A stretch of 64,000 nucleotides of DNA. It comes from Petunia secreta (Eukaryota > Streptophyta > Magnoliopsida > Solanales > Solanaceae). Positions 35,557 to 48,467 of this stretch are shown in pieces (the first letter of the stretch is position 1; the number at the start of each line of letters is the position of its first letter). Location of the stretch: NCBI GenBank assembly GCA_029990175.1, contig JARKIP010000053.1, forward strand, positions 16,014,001 to 16,078,000, written 5' to 3'. Below the pieces are notes generated by a model. It was not told the origin of the DNA, did not search any database, and saw nothing but the letters and a program-made list of their open reading frames with translations. Position numbers and translations under genes: made by a program.

Positions 35557-35576
35557 GGGGAAATAGGTATATATGT

Positions 35577-35808
35577 ATTATTTGCGTAAGTAGGCTGATA
35601 TTTAGACCTAAAAATAATTTTAACCCCCTTTTAAAATAAATTAAGGAAATAGAGTAATTGCATGTGTAGGCTCAAATTAAGGCCGCATTACACATTTAGC
35701 CTTTTTTCTTTGAATTTACTCAATTACTTTTAAGTTTTTAAAATTGATTTTAATTTTAAAATAATTATAATTTAATTGAAATTTTCGGGGCAAAATTGGG
35801 TGTCAACA
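35577..35808 (-). repeat. Truncated Ogre-like LTR (5' end of the LTR)
   Basis: The complement begins tgttgacacccaattttgcc, nearly the same as the start of the nested element's LTRs, and continues into the same kind of AT-rich DNA. It abuts unrelated Gypsy sequence at 35809, so the partner LTR and interior are missing or diverged. Its left extent beyond the MITE is unclear. Confidence 0.65.
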
Positions 35809-36678
35809 CGGTCACGTCGTATCTTTGTGACCCAAACGCTATGCTGGAAACAAGGGAGGGGCCGAGCAATTTGTCCAATACCTTCCGCTAGTTTTGAACC
35901 TCCTTCTTGACTGCACACGTGACGGCGGTTATGAAGCAACTTCTGGATAACTTCTGCTCCCCCTGACTTCTCTCATCCCCCGAGGAGTAGGGCACTTAAG
36001 GACTTGATGAAGTGTAGACAACACTAGGCATACTTCGTGAATCCATAGTCTTCCCAAGATAATATTATACGAGAGATCACATGTCATCACTTAAAAAGAC
36101 GTTACCTTCGTCACTCCGGGGAGGTGGACTGTCAGGAGCACTTTTCATACAGACTTCTCACCGGAGTTGTTGAAGCTGGTTATGGTGTATGGGATGGGGA
36201 TTATTTAATGTTGTAACCCCATTTGGCAGACGGCTCCCCAGTGGATAATGTTCACAGTGCTGCCCGAATCCACCAACATACATTTTACTAGGGCATCATG
36301 CACTTGTAAAGTGATGATCAGGGCATCTTGGTCTGGATAGAAGACTTGTTGTATATCTTTGTTATTGAATTTGATGGTGTTGATGCGAGACATTTTGATC
36401 ACCTCCTGGTGAGCTTCGCAAACCATGTTTGTTTTAGCCCTGTCGTTATCGACCCAAGGCCCCTCTAAAGATCGTGTCGATGGTTTTTAGGTACCCTGGC
36501 ATCCAGTTGCTGTTCTTCTACACCCGCCCCTAGTTTTGGCCATGTCGGCCAAGTCATGTGTTCTCCACCTTATCTTGATGGCAGTATTTTGTGAAGCACT
36601 GTCGCCACTGCTTGGATTGCTGCGCCTCTTCTTTCATAGAAACCTACAATTACGTGGGCCCCACAGTGGGCGCCAAAC
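35809..36678 (-). pseudogene. Internal fragment of a Tat-like Gypsy element
   Basis: The minus-strand frame at 36205-36426 shows the pre-protease and catalytic part: 'DQDALIITLQVHDALVKCML' followed by 'VDSGSTVNII'. Gag-like remnants lie to the right, and the segment ends in a primer-site remnant (about 36650-36678, cccacagtgggcgccaa) next to the LTR at 36679. Many stops are present. Confidence 0.7.
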
Positions 36679-37174
36679 TGTTTATGACTAAATTTGGTCA
36701 TTTAGGTAAAATAATTAAATTTGTTAGAGGGTCACAACCAATACAGTAAAATGCGCAGGAAAAGTAAATAAAGTTGAGAGAAAAGTAATAAGCAAGAAAG
36801 TAATAGTCTTATTCCCTGAGAAGAATAGCCGGATTCTGTGTGAATCACTTGATGTACAATATAAGGAGTAGAGGGGTATTTATAGTAGAAATTTTCCCAG
36901 TCCTAATTATGGTAAAATAAAAAGATAAATAAAGGCAATGGACCTACACTCAAGGCGGTGGTATATACCAAACCTTGCTAGGAGACTGTAAACCCTAAGG
37001 AGGCGGGACGTATACCTTACATCCTATGCTTGCGCCGGCTGAGCAACCATGGCTAAGGAGTGGGCGTGTATCCTCTGCACCCAGCTACACGTCCGGTGAC
37101 TTGTATGCTAAGTCTAATCTCTCTAGTTGGACTCGCATCCTTGTAATAGTAGGTGGTATATTTTTGCCCACACA
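36679..37174 (-). repeat. LTR of Tat-like Gypsy family
   Basis: 496 bp, begins tgtttatgac and ends tttgcccacaca. It has a primer site on its left (for the fragment at 35809-36678) and decayed RNase H coding on its right (for 37175-40334). It therefore serves as 5' LTR of one copy and 3' LTR of the next. Confidence 0.75.
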
Positions 37175-40100
37175 CTAGGCTGGCTAGCGCGCTGGCCTCT
37201 ATGCTCTCTTCTTTTTGAACAAGCTTCCACTTGAGAAATTTTTTCAAATATGACTCTGTTTCGGCTAAGTACTGCATGCGGGCGTCTTTTGGCTACGCAA
37301 ACGCCAGTAACTTGATTGACCACCAGCTGGGAGTTGCTGTATAGACCGATCTCCCTAGCCCCCAATATGTAAGCTAATTCCAAAGCTTGGATTACAACTT
37401 CTTATTCTTCCTCGTTACTCATTGTTAACGGGCAGCTGACGACCTTTCAAATAGTCTTCCCAGCTGGTGACTTAATCATCAGGTTGAGGTCAGCCCCTCC
37501 GATGTTCGGTGTCACATCCGTTTAGATTATCCATTCTCTGGGGTTGATTCCCTCAATGGTCTTGAGCTCTTCTTCAACATCTTAATACTAAAATCAATAA
37601 TAAAATCTACGAGAACTTGCGACTTGATGGTCGTGCGTGGATGATAGATAATGTCATACTACCCCAATTTAGTGGCCCATTTTATCAACCTCTTTGAGAA
37701 TCCATGCTTGTGTGGAATGGACTGTAATAGGAAGGAATAGACCATAACGGCCGCGTGGTTTCGAAAATATGACTGTAATTTCCAGGGGGCCATGACCACC
37801 GCTGACACGAGCTGATCTGAAAGCTGGATATGTACCTCTACACCTAAGAGTACCTTACTAGCATATATTATGGAAAGTTGTACTCCACCTTCATCTCGTG
37901 TAAGGACCGCGCTTACAGCCACTGCTGAAATCGTGACATATAGCAAGAGATGCTACTCGGTTACTGTCGGGGGTTTCACAAGGTATTTCATCAATTATCC
38001 AAGTGTTTCGCTGTAGAGTCTTGGCTATTCAGAATCTTCATGCTTCACCAATACTTCAGAAAGTTGATACCATTGTTCCGTCGATCACGGGATCAAGTCT
38101 GTTATTTTGGAGAACTAGTCTCTGAGTTCCATTTCTACTCTGACCCTGCGTTCATCTGACGCATCCCTTGTTGCCTCGATTTTGATGGTATTTACTTTTG
38201 CTTTTAGGCTCGTGCCCGTGTCTGCATCAGATGTATAGCCTTGGCCCCTAAAAGCTGCTCATAGTGAACTTCACTTATCCCGACCGCGGTCGGGTATCTA
38301 AATACTTGATGAAGCGTTGAGGGTACTCCCATCACTCCATATATCCAGGGTCTTCCCAATATGACATCATATAAGAGATCATAGGTCATAACTTAGAAAG
38401 ATGTTAGCTTCATCACCCTTGGGATGAAACTAGCAGGACTATTTCTCCAACCGGCTTCTCACTCATATAGTTGAAGCTAGTTACTCTGCATGAGCTCAGG
38501 GCTATCCGCCACTGAAGCTCCATTTCCCGAATAACTTCCCATCGGACAATGTTTACTCTGCTTCCTACACCCACTAGTGCTCGCTTGATCTGAGTGTCAA
38601 GCATCCTGATAGTAATGCTAAAAGCATCTTGGCATGAATCGCGGGGTTCTCTCCCACTTTACCGGTTAAACTTATCGTGCTGATGTGAGGTCCTTGTTTG
38701 GATCTTTCTTGAACCACTTCAGGCCTTAGCCCCTCAAAAAACAGTTTTAATGCCCTCATTGTCCTTGGGGTCGGAAACCTTTGGCCATTTTCCTCCTTCT
38801 GCGAGCAAATCTTTGAGGTGTCCTTCTTTCAGCAGGTGGTCGATCTCGAGCATAAGAGCTTTTCAATCAACTGTATCGTGGCCGTTATTTTGATGAAACT
38901 CGCAGTAGGCCGATGAGTTTTTTCTGAAGGCGTTCTTCATGGTGGGTGGCCAGTGCACCTGTGAGGCTAGATTTCTAAAGTGATTGGTGACTAGCTCTAT
39001 CGCACTCACCCGTAACCCGAAATCTTTGAAATTGCGCTACTCGAAACTTTTCTTGTGAAGGCCCATTCCTCTTGCGCTGCCCTGCTTCTTGGGTAGTTTT
39101 ATGGGGTCATCTTGGTACTGCATTTTTCCTCTTGTTCTCATTCCGCCAAATTTCGTCCCTAAAATAGGGCTTCTTTCATGTGCCATCATCAGGCACTAGG
39201 GATGGTTCAGGCTCTACACAAATATTTTCATTATACCGTTGATGTAAGGCATCCCACGTTGTTATCGGATGTTGAGTTAGACTCCAATGCAGCTCTCGCA
39301 TGGCCAATGAACCTCGAGAGTTGAGACTCTTGCCAAAGGCTAACACAGTGATGCTATCGAGAACTGGGGGAAGCTCCATGCCCTCTCTCTGACATCTTTC
39401 CAGATAATCTTTCAATAGCTCTCCATCATGTTGGTAGATCTCAAAGATATCCTCCATACATTTTCCTCGCTTGCGGGCACCTGAGTGCACTTTTTTGAAG
39501 AGATCTTGCATCTCGGTGAATGATTCGATTGATCCCAAAGGCAGCTGAGTGTATCATGTGAGGGCACCTTGGTTAGGGTTGAACCGAACCTTTTCAGCAG
39601 AGTAGAGTGAGTTACTTTTTCTGTGATGTCATTGCTCTTGACAGCTGTATAGTATGCAACAATGTACTCGTCCAGATCGGTGGTTCCATGCTTGACAGGC
39701 GGAAGTGCTTAGGTACACGGACTGGTACATCACTTACTTTGTATGCATGCTTGAAGAACTTCTGCTCATCCTTGGCCGTAACTTGGGGTGGAGAACCCGA
39801 CACGTTACCAATTCGGTTGTGGATTACCTTTAACTCCTTAAGGATGTCCTAGATGACAGGTGTTCCTTCGATGCCTTGATTTCTGGCCGCAGTAGAGCTT
39901 CCTAGGGCGGTCTCCATGTTGAACATTCATCTGGAAACGCAAGCTGGTGAATCGTTCACAGGCTCGGGTCCTCATGGGGATGCTAGCCTCGGGAAAGAAC
40001 TAGTGAAGATTGCTTCAAGCTTTTTGGCCATGCTTTTGACCATGTTGGAAGAGTTCTATTCCGCTCACTCCTCCTTAGCTTTGAGAATATTGGCGAGGAC

Positions 40101-40334
40101 ATCTTTGAGCGTAGAGTTGCTTCCGCGTGGTTGGTGGTCATCGCCGTCGCTATCTGCAAAGATCGAACCCATAGGGGTGTCCTTAGGCTGTCCATCAAGA
40201 TCACTGGGATCTTTTGATAAGTCGTCTATCACATTAGTGGCATTCTTGGGGACATCATCGTTTCCGTTTGAGATGGTTGTGCTTCTTCTTAGTTAAAGCC
40301 TCCAATTGCTTGGGCCCTACGGTAGGTGCCAAAT
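37175..40334 (-). pseudogene. Decayed gag-pol of a Tat-like Gypsy element
   Basis: Minus-strand order from right to left. Gag N-terminus and leader at about 39900-40334. Gag domain at 39176-39538 ('MGSIESFTEMQDLFKKVH', 'DYLERCQREGMELP'). Protease at about 38413-38604, followed by 'YDVILGRPWIYGVMGVPSTL' at 38204-38389. RNase H of the RT unit at 37659-37946 ('TISAVAVSAVLTRDE'). Second RNase H at about 37175-37383 ('LYSNSQLVVNQVTG'). The RT core and the whole integrase are missing, so large deletions have joined pol to the LTR. The nearest relative in the window is the Tat element at 48468. Confidence 0.78.
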
Positions 40335-40803
40335 TGTTTATGCCTAAAAATTGTTCAATAGGTTAAACATATAGAATTTATATAGGGTCACAAGCAATGC
40401 GATAAATACTAAGAAAATGTAAATAGAAGAAAAAAAAATAAAAATATGTTATTCCTTGAGAATACCCGAATTCTTGGAGAATCGCTTGATGTATACTACA
40501 ATGGGAAATGGGGTATTTATAGTTGTGATTTACCCCAGTCCTCATTATGGTAAAATGCAAAGACTATAGGCTGTGGGCCTGCTTACTCTAGGCGGTGATA
40601 CAAATTAGCCCTAACTAAGAGACTGTAAACCCTAAGGCAGCGGGATGTATGCCTTGCATCCTAAGGCTCGTGCCTGCTTGAGCGGCCGTGGCTCGCGGAG
40701 CAGGCGTGTATCCTTAGTGTCCTATGACTTGTAGGTTGAGTCTAGTCTTCGTCGGCTGGACTTGTATCCCCATAATCATAGATGGCATATTTTTACCAAC
40801 ACA
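40335..40803 (-). repeat. LTR of Tat-like Gypsy family
   Basis: 469 bp, begins tgtttatgcc and ends ttttaccaacaca. Its primer-site remnant lies at about 40308-40334. It pairs with 36679-37174 as the 5' LTR of the copy between them. Confidence 0.75.
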
Positions 40804-41745
40804 AATTGTCATCTTGCCTAGATAGAAATGAAAACTCTAGAGTGTAAGCATCATATGCCTTATCCTTCAGCTCTTCAATTGGCTTAAAAGGTTCAATTTC
40901 CATGTATCCCTATAAACACAATGTGGAGAAGTATCTAGAATATAGTGCAACCCACACACACTTCAATTCATTACGGACATCTTCTTTCTGGCACGACTTA
41001 GAGTCAACTAGAATTTTAGCTTCAATGTTCGCGTCTGACTCTAGCACCACATCTTCATCCTCGGCATCTTCCTATACCATATGGATAGATAGTCGACTTT
41101 CAAATCTTGTCTTCGTCCAATGGAAATTCAAGCTTTAGTTCTTCAATTATATCATTAATTTCTTCTTCTAGTTCAATGTCTTCTTGGCTGCTAACCACAT
41201 TATTGGGTTGTTGAATTCGAAGAATGCAGCCAATTGATTTACTTGAATGTCCATATGGCGAATAAAGGCTTGACGCCTTTCTCGATTCTTCTTCAGGTCA
41301 TCACTTGAGCTTCCAAGTGGCACATTTGTGCTCTACATCTTTCTCGAATCTTCTTTAGGTCAGCTTCATATTTTCTCTCGGTATCCTCCACTTGATTACA
41401 CCTATTGTCATTACGAGAGAACGAAGAACCATCATAATAGGGGCTTAGGGAAGAACAAGATGCATGAACACAACCATAATAATGACCACTTTGACCACTA
41501 CACATATTATACATAATATAATTTCGACAACGTTGCCATGAGTGTTTTCCTCCACAATTAGAACATAAAGATGGATATAAGATGAACCGTCACCTAGCCA
41601 CATATAATTTCCCGATGCCATATATTTTTCTAAAAAATTATATAACCTATACAAATATGTACAAAAGTGAAGTTAATTGAACTAAAAACTCAGCTAACCT
41701 AACAACTAAACATACATCGTATTCCCCGACAATGACGCTAGAATT
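40804..41745 (-). pseudogene. Gag-like remnant and primer site of an Athila-like element
   Basis: Weakly coding on the minus strand: the frame at 41293-41514 has 'SPYYDGSSFSRND' and a charged helical tail, which I take as a gag-region remnant. At about 41717-41745 the complement reads close to the Athila primer site (ctagcgtcattgtcgggg) beside an LTR start. Assignment is moderate. Confidence 0.45.
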
Positions 41746-42687
41746 TGATCATGCGCAACTACGCCCTATAAAAGGGACCTTCAGTTACAACAAATATAGC
41801 GCTGTACTTAAGGTCCCGAGGTTGAATTTAACAGAGAACACGAATCCTAGCTGTTATTCTAGCCAAATTATCTACCCAATCAACTTCAAGAGTCTTATAT
41901 CATTGATGTGGTTTATACTAACGATTACTTAACAAAAGATTAAATAACAAGTAAATAAAGATAGATTTAATTCAAGAGATGTGAAACTAGGATATTTTCC
42001 CAACTCCTAACTTGTGCCAAAGTATTATCCCATTAAGTCCCCTTGATTCTCAACTTCACAACTACCTTCTTCCACTACGTAATTATAACTTTCACTAATC
42101 AATTATTCTAATTAGCTGATAGATAAGACTACACTTATGGTTCACGGTAAGGATCAATAGTCATAATTCACCGTTTTGAAAATTTAAGCAAAGTCTCTAT
42201 TTTAGGGTGAAATACTGCTATGTGTTTAACCCTAACTCATGAATCCTTTCCTATTAATCACAAGAATAAAGGAGATAAATCAATTGGGGATCATACCAAT
42301 TAATAACATGAAATTCGTAAACAACATATATAAGAAGAATTAACAAGGTTCATTCACAACTCAATAATTATCATCACACAAGCATGTGGAGTGGTTCAAT
42401 CAACCCTAGAATTGGTGATTTATCCACTCATAGTCATGTTCCAAGACAAGAAATAATTATATGTATACACAACCACAAGAATAAGGATTAAAGGATGAAG
42501 TAGAGTCTTGAATCTTGATCTTCTCTCTTCCTCTCTTCATTTGGATGTTAGTTGAGCCAAAAGTTCAGTCCTAGAGGATTTTAGGAAGTATTTATAGTGT
42601 AGGAATTGACATAGGACCAAAACAACCTTTTAAAATCCGTGTAGAACTCGATCTGGGCCAAATTTCAGGCGTGCATGTGTTTTTATG
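41746..42687 (-). repeat. Athila-like LTR, truncated
   Basis: Starts tgatcatgcgcaactacg right after the primer-site remnant. It has the same layout as the Athila LTRs (an agtatttatag TATA-like motif near 42588-42598) but is a different family by sequence. It is cut at about 42687, where gag of another element begins. Confidence 0.5.
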
Positions 42688-42689
42688 AA

Positions 42690-43708
42690 CTGGTCCTGCA
42701 TATGTTGAAAAGACTCTATGGATCCCTCAGTCAACTTGGTGTACCGGGTCAGAGCTCCTTTAGATAGAGTAGAGCCAAACTTCTTTACTAACGCTGAATG
42801 GATCTTTTCCTCGATCAGATCATTATTTTTTGCTTCCGTGACTTAGAAAGATACATGATCTTAAGAGTCAGTCATGCTGTCGTATCTAGGTATGTCGGGC
42901 AACTTAAAAGTCTTGGGAATAGCCAGCGGCTTGTAGGGTTGTTGAGAAAACTTGTCCTCATCAACCTTTGTTATTACCGGTGAATTTCCTAACATCTAGT
43001 TTATCCACTTGTTGGATTCCTTCTACTCCCCATGCAACTCCGACACGTCATCGGATATTGCGGAAGTTGGAATGTTGGTGTGTTGAAACTTCTCGGGTTT
43101 GCATCAGAGCTTCTGGAGGATGCATTCATGTTGATTTATCATGCTACTGAGGCTGGGGTATTTCTCGAGGGCCTTGATCCGCGAGGATATTCTGGTCGTG
43201 GTGCTGATTTTGCAAAAACTTCCTCCAGGCGCTTGGCTAGTGTGGCTGCATTCATATTGATTCATCATGCTACTGAGGCTAGGGTATTTCTCGACGACCT
43301 TGATCTGCGAGGAAATTCTAGTCGTGGTGCTGATTTCGCAAAAACTTTCTCCAGATGCTTGGCTAGTGTGCCAACAATCAGTAGTGATTGTTGTAGCGAT
43401 TGCTGCTACTGTGCTTCGAGAAGCTTGTCCAACGCCTTTTCGAATGCGTTTTTGCCCTAACTGGGCTTCCTTCTCGAGCTAGGTCTCTTTCATAGGATTG
43501 TGACTCGCTGTGGTCATCATCGTCTTTAAGGTTAATCGCGTCCTTGGCCGGATCAACCCCATTCTTATTGAGATCACGGGGATCCGTTATTGTATCGTCT
43601 GATACCTGTGTGATATTTCGTGTATTTCCTCCGTTGTCTTGAGACATGGTGACTTTGATTCTTCAGAATAACAAAGAATTGCCTGGGCCCCACGGTGGGC
43701 GCCAAACT
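42690..43708 (-). pseudogene. Gag 5' half of a Tat-like Gypsy element
   Basis: Minus strand. The start of gag lies at 43378-43647 ('MSQDNGGNTRNITQVSDD', then acidic and Ser/Lys-rich). Further left the translation shows 'STLSKGALTRYTKL' and 'GSIESFQHMQD', the centre of the gag domain, before the break at about 42690. A ~120-bp segment is repeated in tandem around 43130-43375 ('catgctactgaggct' twice). The primer-site remnant cccacggtgggcgccaa lies at 43690-43706. Confidence 0.7.
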
Positions 43709-44164
43709 GTTTTTGCCTAAAACTAAACAATTAACTTTGTATCAGACCACATGCAATAATGAAGTATAAAAAAACATGTAGAATAAAGCAAGAAAATAAG
43801 AGTTTTACTCATTGAATAAGGAAGGATTCTAGTCGAATCTCGATGATGAATTACAATGATGGAGATGGGTATATATAGGCTTAAGTTTATCCTAATCCTA
43901 ATTAGGGCAAAAATACTTGTTCTAATGGCCTTTTGCCCATTACAAGAGGCATGCAGTTACACGAAGTAAAACCTAACTATGAGACTAATATTTACAAGGT
44001 GGCTAGGAGTGCACCTGTTGGCTCTGGGCCCGTGCCTGATGTGCGGTCGTGACTAATGAAGCGGGCGTATGTCCTCAGCACCCGTTTACTTACAGAGCAA
44101 GCCTGATTTTTGGCAGCCGATCTCATACTCCCGTAATTGTAGGTGACATATGTTTACCCACACA
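43709..44164 (-). repeat. LTR of Tat-like Gypsy family
   Basis: 456 bp, begins tgtttttgcc and ends tgtttacccacaca. It is the 5' LTR of the gag fragment to its left. No matching 3' LTR was identified for this copy. Confidence 0.75.
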
Positions 44165-44438
44165 GTATCTATGGTCAAACACGTACCTAATATATGTGAA
44201 AAGCTGGTGGAACATCATTCTCTAAGATTGAAATATATGAATGTCTTGAGCTGTAAGTATGCAAAAGTTTCGCTGAGTATCTCTAGCAATTTATTTAGTT
44301 TTTAGTTCTAACGGAGGAACTGTTAAAGTTTTAGTGCTTTATGGTGATCCATCAGGACCCCTTAGGAAATATTTAGAACAAAATCTTTATCTACTCGCCA
44401 GGAAAATGCTTTGCAAATTGACAATGAGGGTTAAAAGT
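44165..44438. other. Short unassigned stretch
   Basis: AT-rich. No gene seen. Confidence 0.4.
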
Positions 44439-44440
44439 TA

Positions 44441-44667
44441 CTCCATCCATCCCACTTTGTTTGTCGTACTTTCCTTATTAGTCCATCCCAAAAAGAATGT
44501 CATATTTGTAAACTTAGAAACAATTTAATTGCAACCTTCTCAATTTACTCACTTACAATTGCAAAAATATCTGTGAATTATTTTAGGTCACAAATTTTAA
44601 AAGTCTTCCTTCTACTACTAAACTTTGTGCCAAGACAAACTATGACAAACTAAGTGGGACTGAGGGA
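44441..44667. mobile_element. Stowaway-type MITE
   Basis: 227 bp with ends ctccatccatcccacttt and (complement of the right end) tccctcagtcccactt, both continuing into 'gtttgtc'. TA dinucleotides flank it at 44439-44440 and 44668-44669. Size, end sequence and TA target fit Stowaway (Tc1/mariner-derived) elements. Confidence 0.8.
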
Positions 44668-44964
44668 TAAACGTTTTCTAAAGGGAGCAAAACTAGCGCT
44701 CGGGAGCGGATTTATAATGGAAAAACTGATTCACGTGAACCCATGCTTTGCTCGAAAAATTAGGTATATCATGTACAAATTTGTCAAAATATGTCAAATA
44801 TGATGTCCGGTAACTCATGCACTAAAAGTTGGAATGATGTACGTCATCGTTAGACTTTGATTCACTTGCACATGGAAGCAGAAATCAATTCCTGCCCTTG
44901 GCCACTAGGCTATCGCTGTTGGTTGTATATAGATGTTCAATATATATATAGACACACACAATAT

Positions 44965-45132
44965 AGAAGGGAGCTATAGTGTCGTAACTGAGGTCGCAAA
45001 CAATCTTAGCTGTAAAATTATGTTGTCATATATATATATATATATATATATTATCATTTGATTTATATACACGACATAATTTTACAGCTAAGATTGTTTG
45101 TGACCTCACTTAGGACACTATAGCTCCCTTCT
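44965..45132. repeat. Near-perfect inverted repeat around a TA microsatellite
   Basis: The left arm (44965 to about 45028) starts agaagggagctatagtgtc. The right arm (about 45067-45132) is its complement with about four mismatches. The loop is (TA)n. The shape suggests a foldback MITE. I could not identify a clean target duplication, so the superfamily is open. Confidence 0.8.
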
Positions 45133-47436
45133 TTATTGTAATGAACCATCCTCTTTAAAATTCTAGATCCACCCCCTAAATGTTTGAATGATCCTATTTC
45201 TGAAAATCTCCCATGAATATGAATGCAAGTTGTATAGCTGGAGGACAGTGATATATTGGCATTTCTTGTTTAGGAGTGACTCAAGTTATAAATTGCAAGA
45301 AACAATACTTTGTCTTTGCTCTATTGTTACTTTGTTTAAAGTTTAATATTTCCCATATATATCTTTCTTCTTTGTGGCCCTTTTGGAGTGCAGTATCCAA
45401 ATGATGATCTTGCATGTATTTCGTGTGTATCCCACCGGCAGAGCTAAGAATCACACGGTTCGATAAAATTTAGTAATTTTAATTCGAATCTTATAATTGT
45501 GTTTGGAAATTCAATTAATCCATAAACTCAAAGTACTCTATGCCTCTCGGGCTATATATACCCCCAGATTTCAGAGTTTTCTTTAGCAGTTGATGAAGAT
45601 AATTAAGTAGTAGGTCAGCTTTCGTCTCTGCTTCTTGGATCACGCGCTTTCCTTCAACAACGACATCACGTTTTTCACAAATTAGATTGAAGCAACGTTG
45701 CTTTCAAGAGCCTCATCTTTAGCTCTCAAGCATTTCCTTTTCCTCTTTTGGATTTTTTCACATGCATATGACAACTCACTGCTTAGGCTCTTTAGTTCTC
45801 ATTTCAGGCATAATACGAGAACAATTTTAATTTCATAATCTCATTAATCTTATTGTGTAACATAAACGAGATATGGTGCAGATAATTATGATAATTGTGC
45901 ATGCATACAATCGAAAGTTGCAATGGGATGATTGGAATCCTACTTTGAGCCTAGGTCTAAGGAATCTGTTGATTTGGAACGCTTTAACTTTTCATGAAAA
46001 TACAAATTATTTGCATAGTGATTTTTGAATATTGAATGTGTCTAAAAAAAGGAAAAGAATTTTGCATATACAGGGTCACGACTTTCAAATATGAAACATG
46101 CTTGTATGTGACTGCAAAGTGCAAATCCATCTAGTGGCCAGAAAAAGAAGTGGAAATCGCAGTAAGATCAAATTACACGAATTAGAAACTTAATTGAGAA
46201 GAAATAAGGGGATTGGAATAGAACCAAGCTCAAGACCATAATTATTGTTGATCAAAAAGAAACTTTGGCTCTACAGTTTAGAGGAACGAAAAGAAGTTGA
46301 TTTCAAGACTTGATAAGGGCTAGAAGAGTAAGAGTAAAATCCATTCAAGTAATAACTAATCGAGTAGTAATGGAGGGATCCCAACCAATTTCAAATATCT
46401 GCCAGTAATTCCCTTGATATTGCCGTTTTTCGCTTTCTTATTTCCATCTCAGCTGTTATGCACTGATATCAATATTGATCTTGAAACACTCTCCTTATTA
46501 TAATGGAATCATATGTAAAAAGTTTTGTAAATAGACCGTTCAATTTTTTTATTTTTTATTTGATACCACAGATATATGGCATACATTTATCAGAAACATG
46601 AAAAAATTTCCACTAGAATATAGTTTAGGAGAACAAAAATGTGTTCTCACGTGTCATTGAACTAATTGATTTGCTATATGCATGGTACTTTAAACTACTA
46701 GCAATTATAGTAATCCAATTTGATGATGGAACCCTAACCACTAGACCTTCTTTTTAAATCTGATTTTGTAAGTAATCCGGGTAATGCGATAACACAACTG
46801 ATAATTATCATCTTTTCAATTTGATGAGAATTCCAAGTGTCCAAAGAAGAAGTAAAGGGCGGTGGAGAGATTATGGTGAAAGAAAAAATGGACTGAATAC
46901 TAATGCAAATAATAATGCAATGAAAATGAACGCAAGTCTTTCAACTAGGAATAAAGAGAGAAAAAGAGAGCACGATCAAACTAGCTCTCTTTGATTTATT
47001 GGGTTTCCAATTGGCAGATGCTTTTCCTAACGCACTCCTTGTCCTTTGGAGTTTGTGGGCAACAATCAACCATCTCCTTCTCCTTTTTAATGTACAATAA
47101 AAATACATAATTGCATTGTATGAACGAGTGTCACGCTTTTGTCTCTTCTTTGGGGGGTAGCCTCTGCCAGTTGCATGTGTTGAATTGTATCTTCCTCCAT
47201 CACACGCAACTACAAAGATTTTCCCCTCCTAGAACGGTAGGTTAATTCTTTTATATACTACTTAATTATAATGGGTTTAATGTTTATATATTGATAGTGT
47301 AACATAATTTTATAAAACTAGGTTAACTTCTTTTAAAAACTCAACTATTACTCTTGCCATAATATGATAAATTACATAATAAAATAAGTTAATATACACT
47401 CATAATGTTAAAAAGTCACAATAAGTAAAGTATATA
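45133..47436. other. AT-rich DNA, probable distal upstream region of the TCP gene before insertion
   Basis: No conserved ORF, RNA gene or element ends recognised. Apart from later insertions, this DNA was continuous with 59297 onward before the Tat element entered. It may hold distal regulatory sequence, but no motif is strong enough to call. Confidence 0.35.
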
Positions 47437-47683
47437 CCCCCTTGTCCCAAATTAGTTGTCACTTTAGGAGAAATAGTTTGTCCCAAATTAGTTGTGTCTT
47501 TAGGATTTCAAGACTAAATTTACTAGTGTTTTCCAACTATACCCTTAATAATTAAAATAATTCTCAAAGAAAGTTAATAGTCAAACATTAAATAAGGATG
47601 ACATAATAAAATACACACCCTATTTAATGATTTTATTAATGAGCGTGAAAAAGTTAAAGACGACAACTAAAATGGGACGGATA
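47437..47683. mobile_element. Stowaway-like MITE
   Basis: The left end cccccttgtcccaaatta and the complement of the right end ('ccgtcccattttagttgtc') pair as inverted repeats. The left end is partly duplicated inside (tgtcccaaattagttgt at about 47443 and 47479). The flanks are TA-rich, so the exact edge is uncertain. A second Stowaway-like start, tactccctacc, lies directly to the right. Confidence 0.6.
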
Positions 47684-48467
47684 TATACTCCCTACCTTTT
47701 ATTTTATTTTATACAATTCAATTTTCTTTTAGTCCATTACAAATAGAATGACTATTTAGATTTCCGTGCATTTAACTTCAGATCAATCATTAAACGAATG
47801 GTGAATCTTTGTAGTATTACATTTTCAAGTGGACCTGCCAGCAAATAAGTTCTCCAGGGTTGTCATCCATCTAAAATTTGGTCCCTTAGCTTGGATATAG
47901 GTGCAGAATATCTAACATAGAATTAGTTAGGCATAGTATAATCCACCTGTAGGTTTTACTTTACTGTTCTGCTAGAGAAACTGCTTGGAAGGCCTTTTGA
48001 TAAAGCTACAGTACTACGTTACTGTAAAAGCATATAGGTTCCCTTAATGAATCGTTCCCTGTATATATTACTTATTGAAGAAATGGTAACTAATACTACT
48101 GACTTTGTTATCGGGTTCTTTGTTCAGAAGTATGAGTAGTCTGGGTTAAAATCTAACATCATGTATATTTAAATCGAGAATCCGTTAATGAATTTTCGTG
48201 TATTTTTTATAAGACATGTATCCACGAACTTCATCATTCAGTATATTATGAACGGCCATGATACTCGAAATTTTTATGTAGGAGTACTATATGAAATGCT
48301 GACTCTAATGTTTTCATCCAACTGAAAATTAAGTTTATAATTCGAGTTTATGAAGAATTAACTGGCATGATATCCTCTTTATATGCTAAACGAGATGATC
48401 TTCATCCAATTAAAAGTGATAAGTATTAGACAAGTTAACCAAGTTTATCAACTGTGATATTGAAACA
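47684..48467. other. AT-rich DNA left of the Tat insertion
   Basis: No gene seen. It ends with the 5-bp target aaaca (48463-48467). Confidence 0.4.
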
